Shown here piece by piece: positions 43,111 through 56,316 of a DNA stretch of 64,000 nt. The stretch is from Lamellibrachia satsuma. Its lineage: Eukaryota > Annelida > Polychaeta > Sabellida > Siboglinidae. A program made the position numbers and the translations under genes. The notes beneath the pieces are model-generated. The model was not told where the DNA came from, did no database searches, and saw nothing but the letters and a program-made list of their open reading frames with translations. Within the stretch, counting starts at the first letter, position 1, and every line of letters begins with the position of its first letter. Where the stretch lies: NCBI GenBank assembly GCA_033239005.1, contig BSQZ01000098.1, positions 1,422,501 through 1,486,500 of the forward strand, given 5' to 3'.

Positions 43111-45816
43111 AAACCAAAGATACTTAAATACAACATACCGAATTCAGACGTTCACACACACATGTATATATATATATGTGGCATATATATATATCCCTAT
43201 ATGTCCACGTGTGTCAAAAATATTATCTAATGAAACAAGACAATCGGATGTTCTAATGTGAAGAAATAAATAAATGAAACAAAATCTGACCCAATCCAGT
43301 TTATTTCATAATATTAATACTTCCGATTCTGTCTTATTTTAATGGAATAATTTTGTGGCATACAATGCATTTACATGACAATGACATAACGCGGTAGTCA
43401 GGGTCCATTATTTCAGACCATATACTAAGCAAGACGTGTTATGTATTCCCATATCTGCCACCAGGGGAGCTACTAAGCAACTGCGATATCTGCCTCCAGC
43501 ACCAATAAATTAATTGACTAAATCTAATAGAAATCAAGTACCCATTTTCCCTTGTCCTATCATACTTGAATTGTGCATATATAATCTGCACCAATGTCAC
43601 CAATATGTCTATATATTCTGCAAATTTCACATGTATAGCTTTTAAACTTCTTAAGTTAGAAGCACTTGAAAACAAATAAAAAATAACGGGTGTGTTTTTG
43701 GGGCGCTTACCCCCTGTTCACATTGTAGGGCGTTACAGACACAACTTGTGTGTGAATACTTAGTTCTTTTGCAGAAGTGCTCAGACGTAGGTACTTATTC
43801 ATTGGTTAAAATTTAAGCAAATTCTGAGCCATAAATTTTTTTAATTTCGTGGACATTTGTTGATTTGATACATAATGACCCTATGTGGATGATGATTTCA
43901 GTATGGTTTGGCATTATGAAAACCATTGAATAAGAATTTATGATGAAATGGTAGCATACCATTTCACCCGTTGTATATTGGTGTTGGCTACTAAATATCA
44001 TTTAAGACAAAGTAGATTTGACAAGCATGAGGAGTACATCATGCAAAACTGTGCTAGTTAGGAAATATAGATATTGAAATACCGCAATCTTAAGTGAGTT
44101 TTTGACCATTTCAAGATCTTATCATGACTCCAATGGAATTTTTTATGAAAAAATAGTGACCTTGCTAAAGAATTTAAAAAAATAAAAATCAGGGTTGGTT
44201 TCCTAATTTTGGGTAAATCAAGTCAAGGTCAATGACCTTCACAACAAAAACATTCTCTGCTGCCATGTGATGCGTATCTGTGGATAGAGCAATGTAGCTT
44301 TATCTTAAGACTAAAACCAGCACAACAATGTCACACAAGGTCCAATACGTGTACCAAATTTAATTAAAATTGGAGGGGTCAAGAATTTTGTTGGTTGATT
44401 TCATCTAGAATGACCCAATAATAATAACGAGTATGTATTACTTGAGTTTTCATCAGTGCATTTCTGGGCAATATGACGCAGCTGAAATGTATGTTTGTTG
44501 ACCGGAGTGGAATGGTAAAGCACCAAGTACACAGCTCTACTGCTGTTGACTGAGCACATTGGCAGGCACTGCCAAAATATGTGCATTGTTAGACAAAGTC
44601 AGGCATGTGTTGTACAAGTTGCCCTGGTAATATGATTGGCCCATTCGTTGTGTAATTCTAATATGTGATGGTCCCTGAAAAAGAAACCCTTTGAGTGCCC
44701 AGGAGAGAACATGTGATTAAACATGGCTAGGCACGGGTGCACACATCTCGGCTTTTAGTGTATTTATTCATAGATTAAATGTTGCACTAAATACACAAAT
44801 TTTCAAGGTATTTGCATCGTATTTCGTAATCGTGGGATGTGCCTGTGACACCCAATGTTTGATATTTTGATTTTAGGCCTTGAGGTAGTCATAAGTAATG
44901 GATCTATGTTTATGTGTTGATTGACTTGATTCTTTTGATGCTGCATTTTGTCAGGTTGTTTCCTGTGATAAGAGTGTTAGATATGGACATGACAGTTAGT
45001 AGTGTCCTGCGGTCTGTATTGTGTGGCAGGGGCTTGTATAGATCTACCCTTGACTCATTACTGATTACTGTCCACGGATATGTTGAATGAACTGTTGTTG
45101 GTGAATAGTTAACTTTAAAAGATATTTTAAAACGTTGTTTGCACTTTAAACATCTTGGTGGTTATTAATTTTATCTCAGGGTGATCACACTCAGTCGCTA
45201 GATTTATCCAACATAAATTGTTCTTGTTTTCATAGTTTTCAACTTATCTTTGCTCTGTAGCAACATTAAGACAATTTTCAACTGCCTTCACCAGGCTAAC
45301 TATCACTATGGCCAGTAATATAATGTATTCAAGTAATTACAAACATTGAATATTGTGTTTAATTATTAAACAATGTGGCTTTAACCCTTTTGTAGCCAAA
45401 TTAATACCAATTTGTACCTGCTGCTGAGTTGTATTGTTTCAATGCATGGTCACCTAAATAATCCTATTAAATCATGAAATGACGTTGTGAACAAATCCTA
45501 TAATATTGGCTTGAGTTTCATGAATGCACATAAATATTATGTTTTTCGTCTGATTGAAAAATTGCACAGCAGTTGAAGAACTAACTGCTGAAGTAAATAG
45601 CAAAAAATTAGAGAGTTATGTGAATTTACTTACAAAATATGCTTTGCTAAAGTTTGAAGAAAACATTTTCTAAATTATTCTTGATAATTCGTTTTTATTA
45701 TAGTTTCCACCAATAACTTAAATTAGCAGATACATACATGCACCATATGAAATATACATTAATTAATATGCTGTAAAATGCAAAAAGAATTTCACGTATA
45801 TACATTACTGGATATC
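43111..45816. other. Unassigned, mostly unique sequence
   Basis: A short TATATA cluster at 43163-43200 and a CTCF-like word TGCCACCAGGGGAGC at 43456-43470 are the only items noted. Short open frames (43439-43675, 43813-44001, 44401-44586) have no recognisable motif. Confidence 0.5.
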
Positions 45817-46336
45817 TACAACATACCTGTCTTATTCTCTCAGTGTCTCTCAAGGAAGATCACGGCTACTCTCAGTACTGTGGTTGCATTCATCTACAAC
45901 ATACCTGTCTTACTCTCTCAGTGTCTCTCAAGTAAGATCACTGCTACTCTCAGTGCTGTGGTTGTCTTCATCTACAACATACCTGTCTTACTCTCTCAGT
46001 GTCTCTCAAGTAAGATCACTGCTACTCTCAGTGCTGTGGTTGTCTTCATCTACAACATACCTGTCTTACTCTCTCAGTGTCTCTCAAGTAAGATCACTGC
46101 TACTCTCAGTGCTGTGGTTGTCTTCATCTACAACATACCTGTCTTACTCTCTCAGTGTCTCTCAAGTAAGATCACTGCTACTCTCAGTGCTGTGGTAGTC
46201 TTCATCTATAACATACCTGTCTTACTCTCTCAGTGTCTCTCAAGTAAGATCACTGCTACTCTCAGTGCTGTGGTTGTCTTCATCTACAACATACCTGTCT
46301 TACTCTCTCAGTGTCTCTCAAGTAAGATCACTGCAG
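45817..46336 (+). repeat. 78-bp minisatellite with acceptor- and donor-like words
   Basis: Between six and seven copies of a 78-bp unit (26 codons, hence open frames). The unit contains TACTCTCTCAGTGTCTCTCA followed by AGTAAGATCACTGC: an acceptor-like CTCTCAG and a donor-like CAA|GTAAGA only 10 nt apart. The first copy (45817-45890) is the most diverged (AGGAAGATCACGG), so the array grew from its right side or homogenised there. Confidence 0.9.
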
Positions 46337-46392
46337 GTATGTTTTAGATGAATGCAACCACAGCAGTGAGATGAGCAGTGATCTTACTGTAA
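46321..46392. repeat. Inverted partial unit closing the 78-bp array
   Basis: AGTAAGATCACTGC (46321-46334) and GCAGTGATCTTACT (46375-46388) are perfect inverted repeats. The bases between them are an inverted copy of the unit segment that includes CTACAACATACCTG. The array thus ends in a hairpin-capable inverted unit. Confidence 0.8.
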
Positions 46393-48165
46393 AGGTGTTA
46401 TAAGGTGATAAAATAGTGCATGTGATGTGGTGTGATAAAATAGTGCATGGTAAGATCATGTCATTGATTACACTGTACAGCAAGTACAGGTCTGAGCGGT
46501 CAGTGGACTCTGGTCAGAGCAAGAGCAAGTTTTACTGCATTCTTGCAGATAACATTCAACTGAGTATTGTAATAGAAATATTTGGTACTGTCTTGTGACA
46601 TCGGTTTTCTGGCAATGAGGCCATTCTGGCATGATATATGTACATTTCTTAGAATTTTTGACAATGTCAAGAAGTGCAATACAGCACAGTTGGGATATGT
46701 GGATTTCTAGCTTTATTCATTTTTGAGGAATGTTGTAAAAATAGTCCCATTATGGACATACTCAGAAACCATCATTGTTTTAATGTTGCTTCAAACATTT
46801 CAAACACTCTGTGAAGTATGAATGCATAAAAATATAATAATTTTCAGCAGTTCCACTGAAAGCCTGATCAGTCTGTTCTCTGTGGGGCATTCAATCTCGA
46901 ATCAACCAAAGTAAATAAAACCTTGTTGCACTGAAGTAAACTTTTTTACCAATCAATCCGCAGGTCAAGATAACCACGCATGTTAGCCCATATGGCCAGG
47001 TTAGAAAGTTTCTGACGAGAAGGTAAATTACTAAATACCATGGTATTTACTGTCTCAGCAGAAATACCTTTCTGACATAAAAATGTCAGAAACTCCGTTT
47101 TTTGAGACATTTTCTTTACACAAATTATCACTTGCCATTTTGTTTAATGTGTAGATTGTATATTAGTAATTAGTAATTTTCAACCAATGTGTTAGTAGAT
47201 AGAAATGATAACTGATCTATGTCATTGTTACAGCATGGTTTCACTTGGCAGCTAGCTTTTAAAAGACTAGGACAGGTGTCAATCAAAATTGGGAAAGTAT
47301 GAAAGAAGTTGGCTGGGTGTAAGTGCATACCAGTAATAGCATTAGAGAGGACTTCAAGGGACTGGGTTAGGACTGTGCACAGACCTGTGTGGCTGTGTCA
47401 ATAATCCCATTGGAAGCCAACAAAAGAGTTAAACTTAAGCAATTGACACAGAACTGTCCCAATTTCCAGAGCTGAACTAACAAGTGATCTACAACTAAAT
47501 GTTGTAAGAGTATTGTCTGAGCGTGCTTTTATCATATGTGCACCTGTCTGTGCTTTATGGAGATATACGCTGATTGGCCCAATTCTTTCGAATTAGTAAG
47601 TTGCTTGTAGTTTAACATTTTGTCTCTAAGCTACACTATTAATTAATGTAATATATCTTAGTAAAATAGTAAATAGTATAAAATAGTTGTATATGTACAA
47701 TTACTCTTGAATTTGTTCTTTTTATGCAAGAATAATTGTATCCAGGACTGTCATTATAATAGGACTCCTGATATAAGGAACAGTGTTGAAATCTCTGTGC
47801 AGCCCTTTTACAGTGCTCTCTTCTAATTATATATATCCATGGATATAAGGAACACCAAATATAAGGAACATTTTACAGTACTCTCTTCTAATTATATATA
47901 TCCATGGATATAAGGAACACCAAATATAAGGAACATTTTGACCAAGTCCCAATATGTTCATTGAACTTCCCTCAGAATCTAAATTTATATAGTGTGTATT
48001 AGATTCTGACAGGTTTCTGACATCAGAAACCATCAGAAGCTAGTTTCTGACATTGTCACGTCAGAAATACCAGAAACCCAACACTGCATAGGGCTGTGTA
48101 GCCCGATAGTTTCAGGCCATTTCAAATTTGACAGATTTGTTTTTTGAGTGTGGACCACATATAAG
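46393..48165. other. Unassigned, with one tandem duplication
   Basis: A segment of about 63 bp (CTCTCTTCTAATTATATATA with the following ATAAGGAACACC and ATAAGGAACATT) is present twice in tandem at 47813-47938. A short duplicated word, GATAAAATAGTGCATG, lies at 46408-46449. No gene is recognised. Confidence 0.6.
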
Positions 48166-48167
48166 TA

Positions 48168-48295
48168 GGCAGTCACTGCAGAACCCAGGGCATGTAGGAA
48201 GTCATTGCAGAACCCAGGGCATGTAGGCAGTCATTGCAGAACCTAGGGCATGTATGCAGTCATTGCAGAACCCAGGGCATGTAGGCAGTCATTCA
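48168..48295. repeat. 29-bp minisatellite, four to five copies
   Basis: Unit GCAGTCATTGCAGAACCCAG followed by GGCATGTAG. Confidence 0.85.
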
Positions 48296-48514
48296 TTCTC
48301 AAGTGTTGGTGTAAACACTGGCCACTGTTTACTCAGCACTGACAGGGCATTGCAGTGGATTCGCAACTACAGCTTCTAATGCATATACTTTAGTATTATT
48401 GCTGTGTCCTGCCAATGTGTTCACATTATTGGAACGACAGCCACTCCCAACTTGAAGTTTTTATAAAAAATATGATATATTTTTGAAATAGCGACTAACC
48501 CAATGTTTTCTCTT

Positions 48515-49076
48515 AGAATACCTGTCCACTGACTCAGACTGAAAATGCACTGAATGTCATGTTGGGATCTGCTGTACACTGACTCAGACTGAAAGTGGAC
48601 TGAATGTCATGTTGGGATCTCCTGTACACTGACTCAGACTGAAAGTGGACTGAATGTCATGTTGGGATCTCCTGTACACTGACTCAGACTGAAAGTGGAC
48701 TGAATGTCATGTTGGGATCTCCTGTACACTGACTCAGACTGAAATTGGACTGGATGTCATGTTGGGATCTCCTGTCCACTGACCATTGCCCTCTTTGGGG
48801 TGAACCGTAAACAAGTATCACACGTCTGTTCACTCCCATTCCACCAACACTCTATTTTTTATTTTATTTTTTACATGATGCAAATGGTGTTGTATTTTGT
48901 AATAATAGAATTTGTACTGTTGGTTGTTGGAAATAAGTTACTGAGTGATCGATCGATCGATAGATCGATTGATTGTGATGTTGGGATCTCCTGTACACTG
49001 GCTTTGACTGAAAGCGGACTGTCTGTCTTGTGAGGATCTCCCTTGTACTGGCTTGGACTGAACATGTCTGTCTAGA
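48515..49076. repeat. 50-bp minisatellite with two displaced, diverged copies
   Basis: Five close copies at 48515-48782 of a unit starting TGTACACTGACTCAGACTGA and ending TGTTGGGATCTCC. Two diverged copies at 48976-49076 follow a unique insert that includes a GATCGATCGATCGATAGATC run near 48947. Confidence 0.82.
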
Positions 49077-49218
49077 GTGCACCCATGCATGGGTAAACCT
49101 GTACTGAGGTAAATGGATTGCAGTTGGCTGATGTTTGGTTTAATAAGCCCTATTAACTGTCAAGACACTGAGACGCTGTCTTTTACATCAGTTGATATAG
49201 TGTAAAAAGAAGAAGTAA

Positions 49219-49352
49219 AAACAAATCTAGTCGGTGTTTGCATGGATTATGTCTTTGTATAGAGGATCTAGTTGGTGTTTGCATGGATTATGTCTTTGTA
49301 TAGAGGATCTGGTTGGTGTTTGCATGTATTATGTCTGTGTATAGAGGATCCT
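49219..49352. repeat. 41-bp minisatellite, three copies
   Basis: Unit AGAGGATCTAGTTGGTGTTT then GCATGGATTATGTCTTTGTAT. 49353-50100 beyond it is unique sequence with no feature recognised. Confidence 0.85.
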
Positions 49353-50116
49353 TCCTCCACTGACACTTGCATGTTAAGCTGCCAGCCATCAACTAGATAT
49401 TTAATTTAGCGTTCACCAAATGTTGTAGTCTAGAAATGTGTCCTTTTCCCGGTTTATAAACTATTTTTTTACGAAAAATCCTCAAAATCACTCAATATTT
49501 TATGCTATGACCTTGAAGTGAAACAATGATCAAACCCAGTTTACATCAGTATGAACGCAGCAACAGTCTGCAGTGTTGGCCCGGATAGCTTAGGCCCAAA
49601 TGGCGTAGGCCCAGACAGCAAGTCTGTTGTTTTCTCGCACAACTTTCACTGCCAACCAAAGTGTGGCTGAGCTGAATGTCAAATGGCTACAACAGTGTGT
49701 GCTCTTAGCGCACTCTCATTCACATACTCTCAGCAGATTGATTTATAGTTGACCGTGCACAGACCATGATTAATGTGTAATAAATACTGGTATCTGATAA
49801 TTTATGAGATGATATGCATTGCGAGATTGTCCTGTCTATTTGCCCCATTTGCACATGTCGTTAAAATCAGTATATCTATCTGAGTTAGTGTGTGGTTACA
49901 ATGCAGCTATTTCATGTATAAGTAATTTTCTCCTTGCAAGAAGATATGTCTGCCTAATTGATAGCCTTTGAAATGTGAATTAGGATAAGTTATATTTTAA
50001 AGTAACCATGATCGGATCCTTGGAATTGTCACTGGTAGCTAAATATAAGTTCTTGTTATCTGTGGTAATGTTAACACATGTTGAAAGCATTCAGTCATCA
50101 TATTGTACTTTGTGGA

Positions 50117-50927
50117 ACACATATTTGTTTGTACCTTTCTACTTGACAGCATGCCCTGCTGTGCTGTCTCAGCTACAGAAACACACATACAAACACATAC
50201 AGTGTTTGTACCTTTCTTGTGTCTACTCTACTTGGCAGCATGCCCAGCTGTGCCTTCTCAGCTACAGAAACACACATACAAACACATACAGTGTTTGTAC
50301 CTTTCTTGTGTCTACTCTACTTGGCAGCATGCCCTGCTGTGCCTTCTCAGCTACAGAAACAAACATACAAACACATACAGTGTTTGTACCTTTCTTGTGT
50401 CTACTCTACTTGGCAGCATGCCCAGCTGTGCTGTCTCAGCTACAGAAACACACATACAAACACATACAGTGTTTGTACCTTTCTTGTGTCTACTCTACTT
50501 GGCAGCATGCCCAGCTGTACCTTCTCAGCTACAGAAACACACATACAAACACATACAGTGTTTGTACCTTTCTTGTGTCTACTCTACTTGGCAGCATGCC
50601 CAGCTGTGCTGTCTCAGCTACAGAAACACACATACAAACACATACAGTGTTTGTACCTTTCTTGTGTCTACTCTACTTGGCAGCATGCCCTGCTGTGCCT
50701 TCTCAGCTACAGAAACAAACATACAAACACATACAGTGTTTGTACCTTTCTTGTGTCTACTCTACTTGGCAGCATGCCCTGCTGTGCTGTCTCAGCTACA
50801 GAAACAAACATACAAACACATACAGTGTTTGTACCTTTCTTGTGTCTACTCTACTTGGCAGCATGCCCTGCTGTGCCTTCTCAGCTACAGAAACACACAT
50901 ACAAACACATACAGTGTTTACTGTGAA
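50117..50927. repeat. 89-bp minisatellite
   Basis: About nine copies of a unit starting CATGCCCTGCTGTGCTGTCT and continuing CAGCTACAGAAACACACATA. Two variant positions (CCTGCTG/CCAGCTG and GCTGTCT/CCTTCT) alternate among copies. The period is not a multiple of three, so all three plus frames are open; the ORFs of 235-384 codons are artefacts. Confidence 0.93.
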
Positions 50928-50939
50928 TAGGCAGAAAGG

Positions 50940-51105
50940 AGTGCATTGTACTTGTAGGCCCGTATGCTTCTATTCACTTCCTGTGTACAAAATACATTGT
51001 ACTTGTAACCCTGTATGCTTCTGTTCACTTCCTGTGTACACAATACATTGTACTTGTGTAGGCCCGTATGCTTCTATTCACTTCCTGTGTACACAATACA
51101 ACTCT
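50940..51105. repeat. 53-bp minisatellite, three copies
   Basis: Unit with TTGTACTTGTAGGCCCGTAT and CTTCTATTCACTTCCTGTGT. It directly follows the 89-bp array. A 14-bp word GATACATGCCTAGT is repeated three times just beyond, at 51147-51191. Confidence 0.85.
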
Positions 51106-51191
51106 GTCCTGTTTAACATAATAATTACATTTCCCCAGATGATTAAAATGATACATGCCTAGTGATACATGCCTAGTGATACATGCCTAGT

Positions 51192-52840
51192 GCAGAGAGA
51201 CAGTAAGCTTCTCTCTGTTGGCAACATACCTGGAGTAATAGTAATATGTAATATTAATAGTAATCATAAATATTCAATTAATAGTAATATATGGAACATA
51301 ACACAATCTAATAGTAATACAAAGCAGTGTAATAGTAATTGAGCTAATATTTTTCTATTACAATTGAATATTTAAATCACATATCAACATTTTATTTCAT
51401 TAGGTGTGAATATCAACCTGTTTGTTTGTATTTAGCAATCCTTCAGTAAGCCCTCACATACCAGATATCAAAGGAGTCTACACTTGGGATTAATGCTGAC
51501 TTCTTCTGAGTTAGCTCCAATAGCCCATAAAGGCTATCAAGACTGAGAGGCCAGGTACAGTTTACACATCATTCAGTGGTCCTTTGAAGTCTGTACCTCT
51601 AACCAACACTGTTCACACTAGGCTCTACATAACCCTGTATGCTCACCATTCATTCACTCATGTCATGTATTGGATAGGGTTCCAGCACTTAGTTGATTGT
51701 CTTTAAAACTCCATCCTCAACTTATTTAGCCAATCACAAATCCAGTTCGTTGATGTCCTAATATGTAGTGTGTGAATAATTTAAGTAATATCCGCAGTCG
51801 CTTTAATTAAAAAGTGCATATTTTTGTTCAAATCATCTTTAGTCTTTAGGTCTGGTAAGGCTTAATTAGTGGATATCCAAGACAGTAAATACTTTATGGA
51901 GACAAGGCTGATCATGGGCGTGACTTCCATCCTCTCGCCGATCACATGACAAAGTCATGAAATTTCACCAAGGGTATGCATGCAGAATTTAATAATTTAA
52001 TAGTTTGTCTGATGATTTCACAAAACCTACATACAAAAGTTGCACAAATGAGCTGGCGTGTCGTAGTGGATACTAGGTAGGTTTGAATTTTCACAACATG
52101 AATTTGAAATGAAACAAGCAAAAAAATCAAATTGATGAGGCACCTTTGGCATCTGCATTAATCACTGCAGCTCCCTGTCCTACCAGGCTTTGTAATGTTT
52201 GAACAAAATCCAGTAGCTTATACCAACTTTTAGTCCAACTCTGTGTGAACATGAGTACCTATGAACACAGCGTTTATTTAGACTTCAACACACCAGATTG
52301 TATATTGTAAGAAACCATCAAGATCTACAAATCATACATATTTCATGGTATATTTGACGTCTTATATGTGATTGTTACACACGCATGCACAAGTGCACAC
52401 ACACACCACACGCGCACACACGGTTATGTTACAGCTACAATGTAACAATTAGTGATGCTAAAATGAGACTCCTGCCAGCTACTAACAATGAGGCCTCTCT
52501 TTACAAAAGCACATTGTTGCCTGCTGTGATGAATTCATGTGAACCTGTTTGTTGTCATGTGACTTGGTATTGATCCATTTGTCAGCAGATGTATGCTGTG
52601 TGCTACCATATTCACTCAGAATTGAGTCACCTGCACGCAAATAAACCCACTAATGTAATAGACGTTTAGTGCTATCATTTAATATGTAATGTTAATATGA
52701 GGTTAACAATTTTTATTTCTAACATTTCACAGTTAAACCATGTAACTTATTTAATATTTTCAATGGTTGTTTCTTTAAAAAAAATTCTAATTTGTGTTGC
52801 ACATGTTGTGAGACATCAAACTTCTTTTACCACTATTACC
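51192..52840. other. Unassigned, mostly unique sequence
   Basis: No exon or element recognised. AATAGTAATA-type low complexity occurs at 51235-51350 and a CA-rich stretch at 52378-52420. Confidence 0.5.
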
Positions 52841-52843
52841 GTA

Positions 52844-53625
52844 TTGTAACGGAAGGAAGTAGTACCACTATTAACATAGTGTAATGGTAGGAAGTAGTAC
52901 CACTATTACTGTAGTGTAACTGTAGGAAATAGTACCACTATTACCGTAGTGTAACTGTAGGAAGTAGTACCACTATTACCGTAGTGTAACTGTAGGAAGT
53001 AGTACCACTATTACCGTAGTGTAACTGTAGGAAGTAGTACCACTATTACCGTAGTGTAACTGTAGGAAGTAGTACCACTATTACCGTAGTGTAACTGTAG
53101 GAAGTAGTACCACTATTACTGTAGTGTAACTGTAGGAAGTAGTACCACTATTACCGTAGTGTAACTGTAGGAAGTAGTACCACTATTACCGTAGTGTAAC
53201 TGTAGGGAGTAGTACCACTATTACCGTATTGTAATGGAAGGAAGTAGTACCACTATTACCGTAGTGTAACTGTAGGAAGTAGTACCACTATTACCGTAGT
53301 GTAACTGTAGGAAGTAGTACCACTATTACCGTAGTGTAACTGTAAGAAGTAGTACCACTATTACCGTAGTGTAACTGTAGGAAATAGTACCACTATTACC
53401 GTATTGTAATGGAAGGAAGTAGTACCACTATTACCGTAGTGTAACTGTAGGAAGTAGTACCACTATTACCGTAGTGTAACTGTAGGAAATAGTACCACTA
53501 TTACCGTATTGTAATGGAAGGAAGTAGTACCACTATTACCGTAGTGTAACTGTAGGAAGTAGTACCACTATTACCGTAGTGTAACTGTAGGAAATAGTAC
53601 CACTATTACTGGAGTGTTATTGGTT
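52844..53625. repeat. 35-bp minisatellite
   Basis: About 22 copies of ACCACTATTACCGTAGTGTA followed by ACTGTAGGAAGTAGT. A variant unit (GTATTGTAATGGAAGG) returns at 52844, 53227, 53403 and 53505, marking blocks of five to eleven units. Confidence 0.93.
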
Positions 53626-54002
53626 GGAAGTAGGAATTAGGCCACATCACAGAGCGATGCCATTTGTTCTGTAGCTATAGTAACAGAATCTAGTTGATTG
53701 GTTTCATGAGTGGCAATTGTAATAATTCTCTGGCTATGGAATATTTAATCAATCAGTAGTTTTTAACTTTATGAACATATTTCACATTCCTAGTAAAATG
53801 TTGTGATTGAGAGACTGAATTTTAAAAGAAATGTTCCTAAACCTGACTGCCTTCTATTTCTGAGCAAACATTGAAGCATGTTTAGGAGCGATTAGTGCAG
53901 CAGTCTCTGCATGTCAGCCAGCCTTCAGTAATTGCAGTCATTTGATAGAACTAACGACACAGTTATAGAAAAAAGGTTTTGTTGGCCACAGTTGATGGAT
54001 CT

Positions 54003-54092
54003 GCTGTCAGCAGTGGTGCAGGCTGTCAGCAGTGATGCAGGCTGTCAGCAGTGGTGCAGGCTGTCAGCAGTGGTGAAGGCTGTCAGCAATGG
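54003..54092. repeat. 19-bp minisatellite, five copies
   Basis: Unit GCTGTCAGCAGTGGTGCAG. Confidence 0.85.
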
Positions 54093-54214
54093 TGTCCCGA
54101 AAGGTACATTGACTTTAAATTTTTTTACCCCAATTTAAGGACCACCCTAGTGTACACGCATACTGGTGATGTCAATGTTTTGTGCATATAATTTTTATGT
54201 TACCAATGTTCAGT

Positions 54215-54645
54215 TAAAGTTTGTTTTGTAGCAGTTATTCAGCAGATTTGTTTTGTAGTATTTATTTGGCGTGTTTGTTTTGAAGTATTTATTCGGTGAG
54301 TTTGTTTTGTAGTATTTTTTTGCCGGACTTGTTGCGTCGTATTTATTCAGCGGGTTTGTTTTGTAATATTTATTCAGCAGGTTTGTTTTGTAATATTTAT
54401 TCGGCGGGTTTTTTTGTTTTGTCGTATTTATTCGGTGGGTTTTTTTGTCGTATTTATTTGGCGGGTCTGTTTAGTAGTATTTATTTGGCAGGTTTGTTTT
54501 ATAATATTTATTCGGCAGGTTTGTTTTGTAGTATTTGTTCGGCGGGTTTGTTTTGTAGTATTTGTTCGGTGGGTTTGTTTTGTCGTACTTGTTCAGCGGG
54601 TTTGTTTTGTAGTATTTTTTTGGCAGGTTTGTTTTGTATTAAAGT
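54215..54645. repeat. About 30-bp GT-rich minisatellite
   Basis: Fourteen or so loosely conserved copies of TTTGTTTTGTAGTATTTATT followed by CGGCGGG. Unit length varies from 27 to 33 bp. The stop-free reading of about 110-120 codons follows from the repeat. Confidence 0.85.
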
Positions 54646-54887
54646 TGTACAAAGGTGGTGACAAAATGATCATATTGACAGCAGCTATTGTCAAAGTTTT
54701 GCAAAAGTTTCTGGGTCTTTCACTTCAAAAATATTTATTGGTTTGAGCCCCCAAAATACCGCATTCTGTCCAGCCAATCAGCAGCCAAGGACAGAACTTG
54801 TTTAATCTAGGTTGGACAATTCTTTTGAGCTTTGAGCACTGATATTATTCGATGGGTATGAAAGTCAAGGATGTTTGTGGATGGAAT

Positions 54888-56316
54888 AGAACTGTTCCCA
54901 CTATGGCACTAGTGGTCAAGTTGGGTTGGTTGAGAACTGTTCCCACTACGGCACTAGTGGTCAAGTTGAATTGGTTGAGAAATGTTTCCACTATGCCACT
55001 AGTGGTCAAGTTGGATTGGTTGAGAACTGTTCCCACTACGCCACTAGTGGTCAAGTTGGATTGGATGAGAACTGTTCCGTTGGTTGAGAACTGTTCTCAC
55101 TATGCCACTAGTGGTCAAGTTTGGTTGGGTGAGAACTGTTTCCACTGCGTCACTAGTGGTCAAGTTGGGTTAGGTGAGAACTGTTCCCACTACGTCACTA
55201 GTGGTCAAGTTGGGTTGGTTGAAAACTGTTCCCACTACAGCACTAGTGGTCAAGTTGGGTTGAGTGAGAACTGTTCCCACTACGCCACTAGTGGTCAAGT
55301 TGGGTTGGTTGAGAACTGTTTCCACTATGCCACTAGTGGTCAAGTTGGGTTGATTGAGAACGGTTTCCACTACATCACTAGTGGTCAAGTTGGGTTGGTT
55401 GAAAACTGTTCCCACTACGGCACTTGTGGTCAAGTTGGGTCGGGTGAGAACTGTTCTCACTATGCCACTAGTGGTCAAGTTGAGTTGGGTGAGAACTTTT
55501 CCCACTACGCCACTAGTGGTCAAGTTGGGTTGGTTGAGAACTGTTCCCACTATGCCACTAGTGGTCAAGTTCGGTTGGGTGAGAACTGTTTCCACTACGT
55601 CACTAGTGGTCAAGTTGGGTTGGGTGAGAACTGTTCTCACTATGCCACTAGTGGTCAAGTTTGGTTGGGTGAGAACTGTTTCCACTGCGTCACTAGTGGT
55701 CAAGTTGGGTTAGGTGAGAACTGTTCCCACTACGTCACTAGTGGTCAAGTTGGGTTGGTTGAAAACTGTTCCCACTACAGCACTAGTGGTCAAGTTGGGT
55801 TGGGTGAGAACTGTTCCCACTACGCCACTAGTGGTCAAGTTGGGTTGGTTGAGAACTGTTTCCACTATGCCACTAGTGGTCAAGTTGGGTTGATTGAGAA
55901 CGGTTTCCACTACATCACTAGTGGTCAAGTTGGGTTGGTTGAAAACTGTTCCCACTACGGCACTTGTGGTCAAGTTGGGTCGGGTGAGAACTGTTCTCAC
56001 TATGCCACTAGTGGTCAAGTTGAGTTGGGTGAGAACTGTTCCCACTACGCCACTAGTGGTCAAGTTCGGTTGGGTGAGAACTGTTCTCACTACGTCACTA
56101 GTGGTCAAGTTGGGTTGGTTGAGAACTGTTTCCACTACGCCACTAGTGGTCAAGTTCGGTTGGGTGAGAACTGTTTCCACTACGTCACTAGTGGTCAAGT
56201 TGGGTTGGGTGAGAACTGTTCCCACTACGCCACTAGTGGTCAAGTTGGGTTGGGTGAGAACTGTTTCCACTACGCCACTAGTGGTCAAGTTGGGTTAGGT
56301 GAGCAGTGATGCACAT
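54888..56316. repeat. 45-bp minisatellite with a 540-bp higher-order duplication
   Basis: About 32 copies of CTGTTCCCACTACGCCACTA followed by GTGGTCAAGTTGGGTTGGTT and GAGAA. Each unit carries the palindrome CCACTAGTGG. Unit variants between about 55100 and 55640 recur in the same order from about 55640 to 56090, so a block of 12 units (540 bp) was duplicated as a whole. A lone unit lies at 57510-57545. The 485-codon plus frame is an artefact of the 15-codon period. Confidence 0.93.

Noticed and set aside
50008..51162. 384-codon frame and two overlapping ones
   Set aside because: The 89-bp period opens all frames in turn; no conserved protein feature.
54852..56309. 485-codon frame with repeats of GENCSHYATSGQVGL
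   Set aside because: The 45-bp period equals 15 codons; both strands and several frames are open, and there is no unique flanking domain or splice context.
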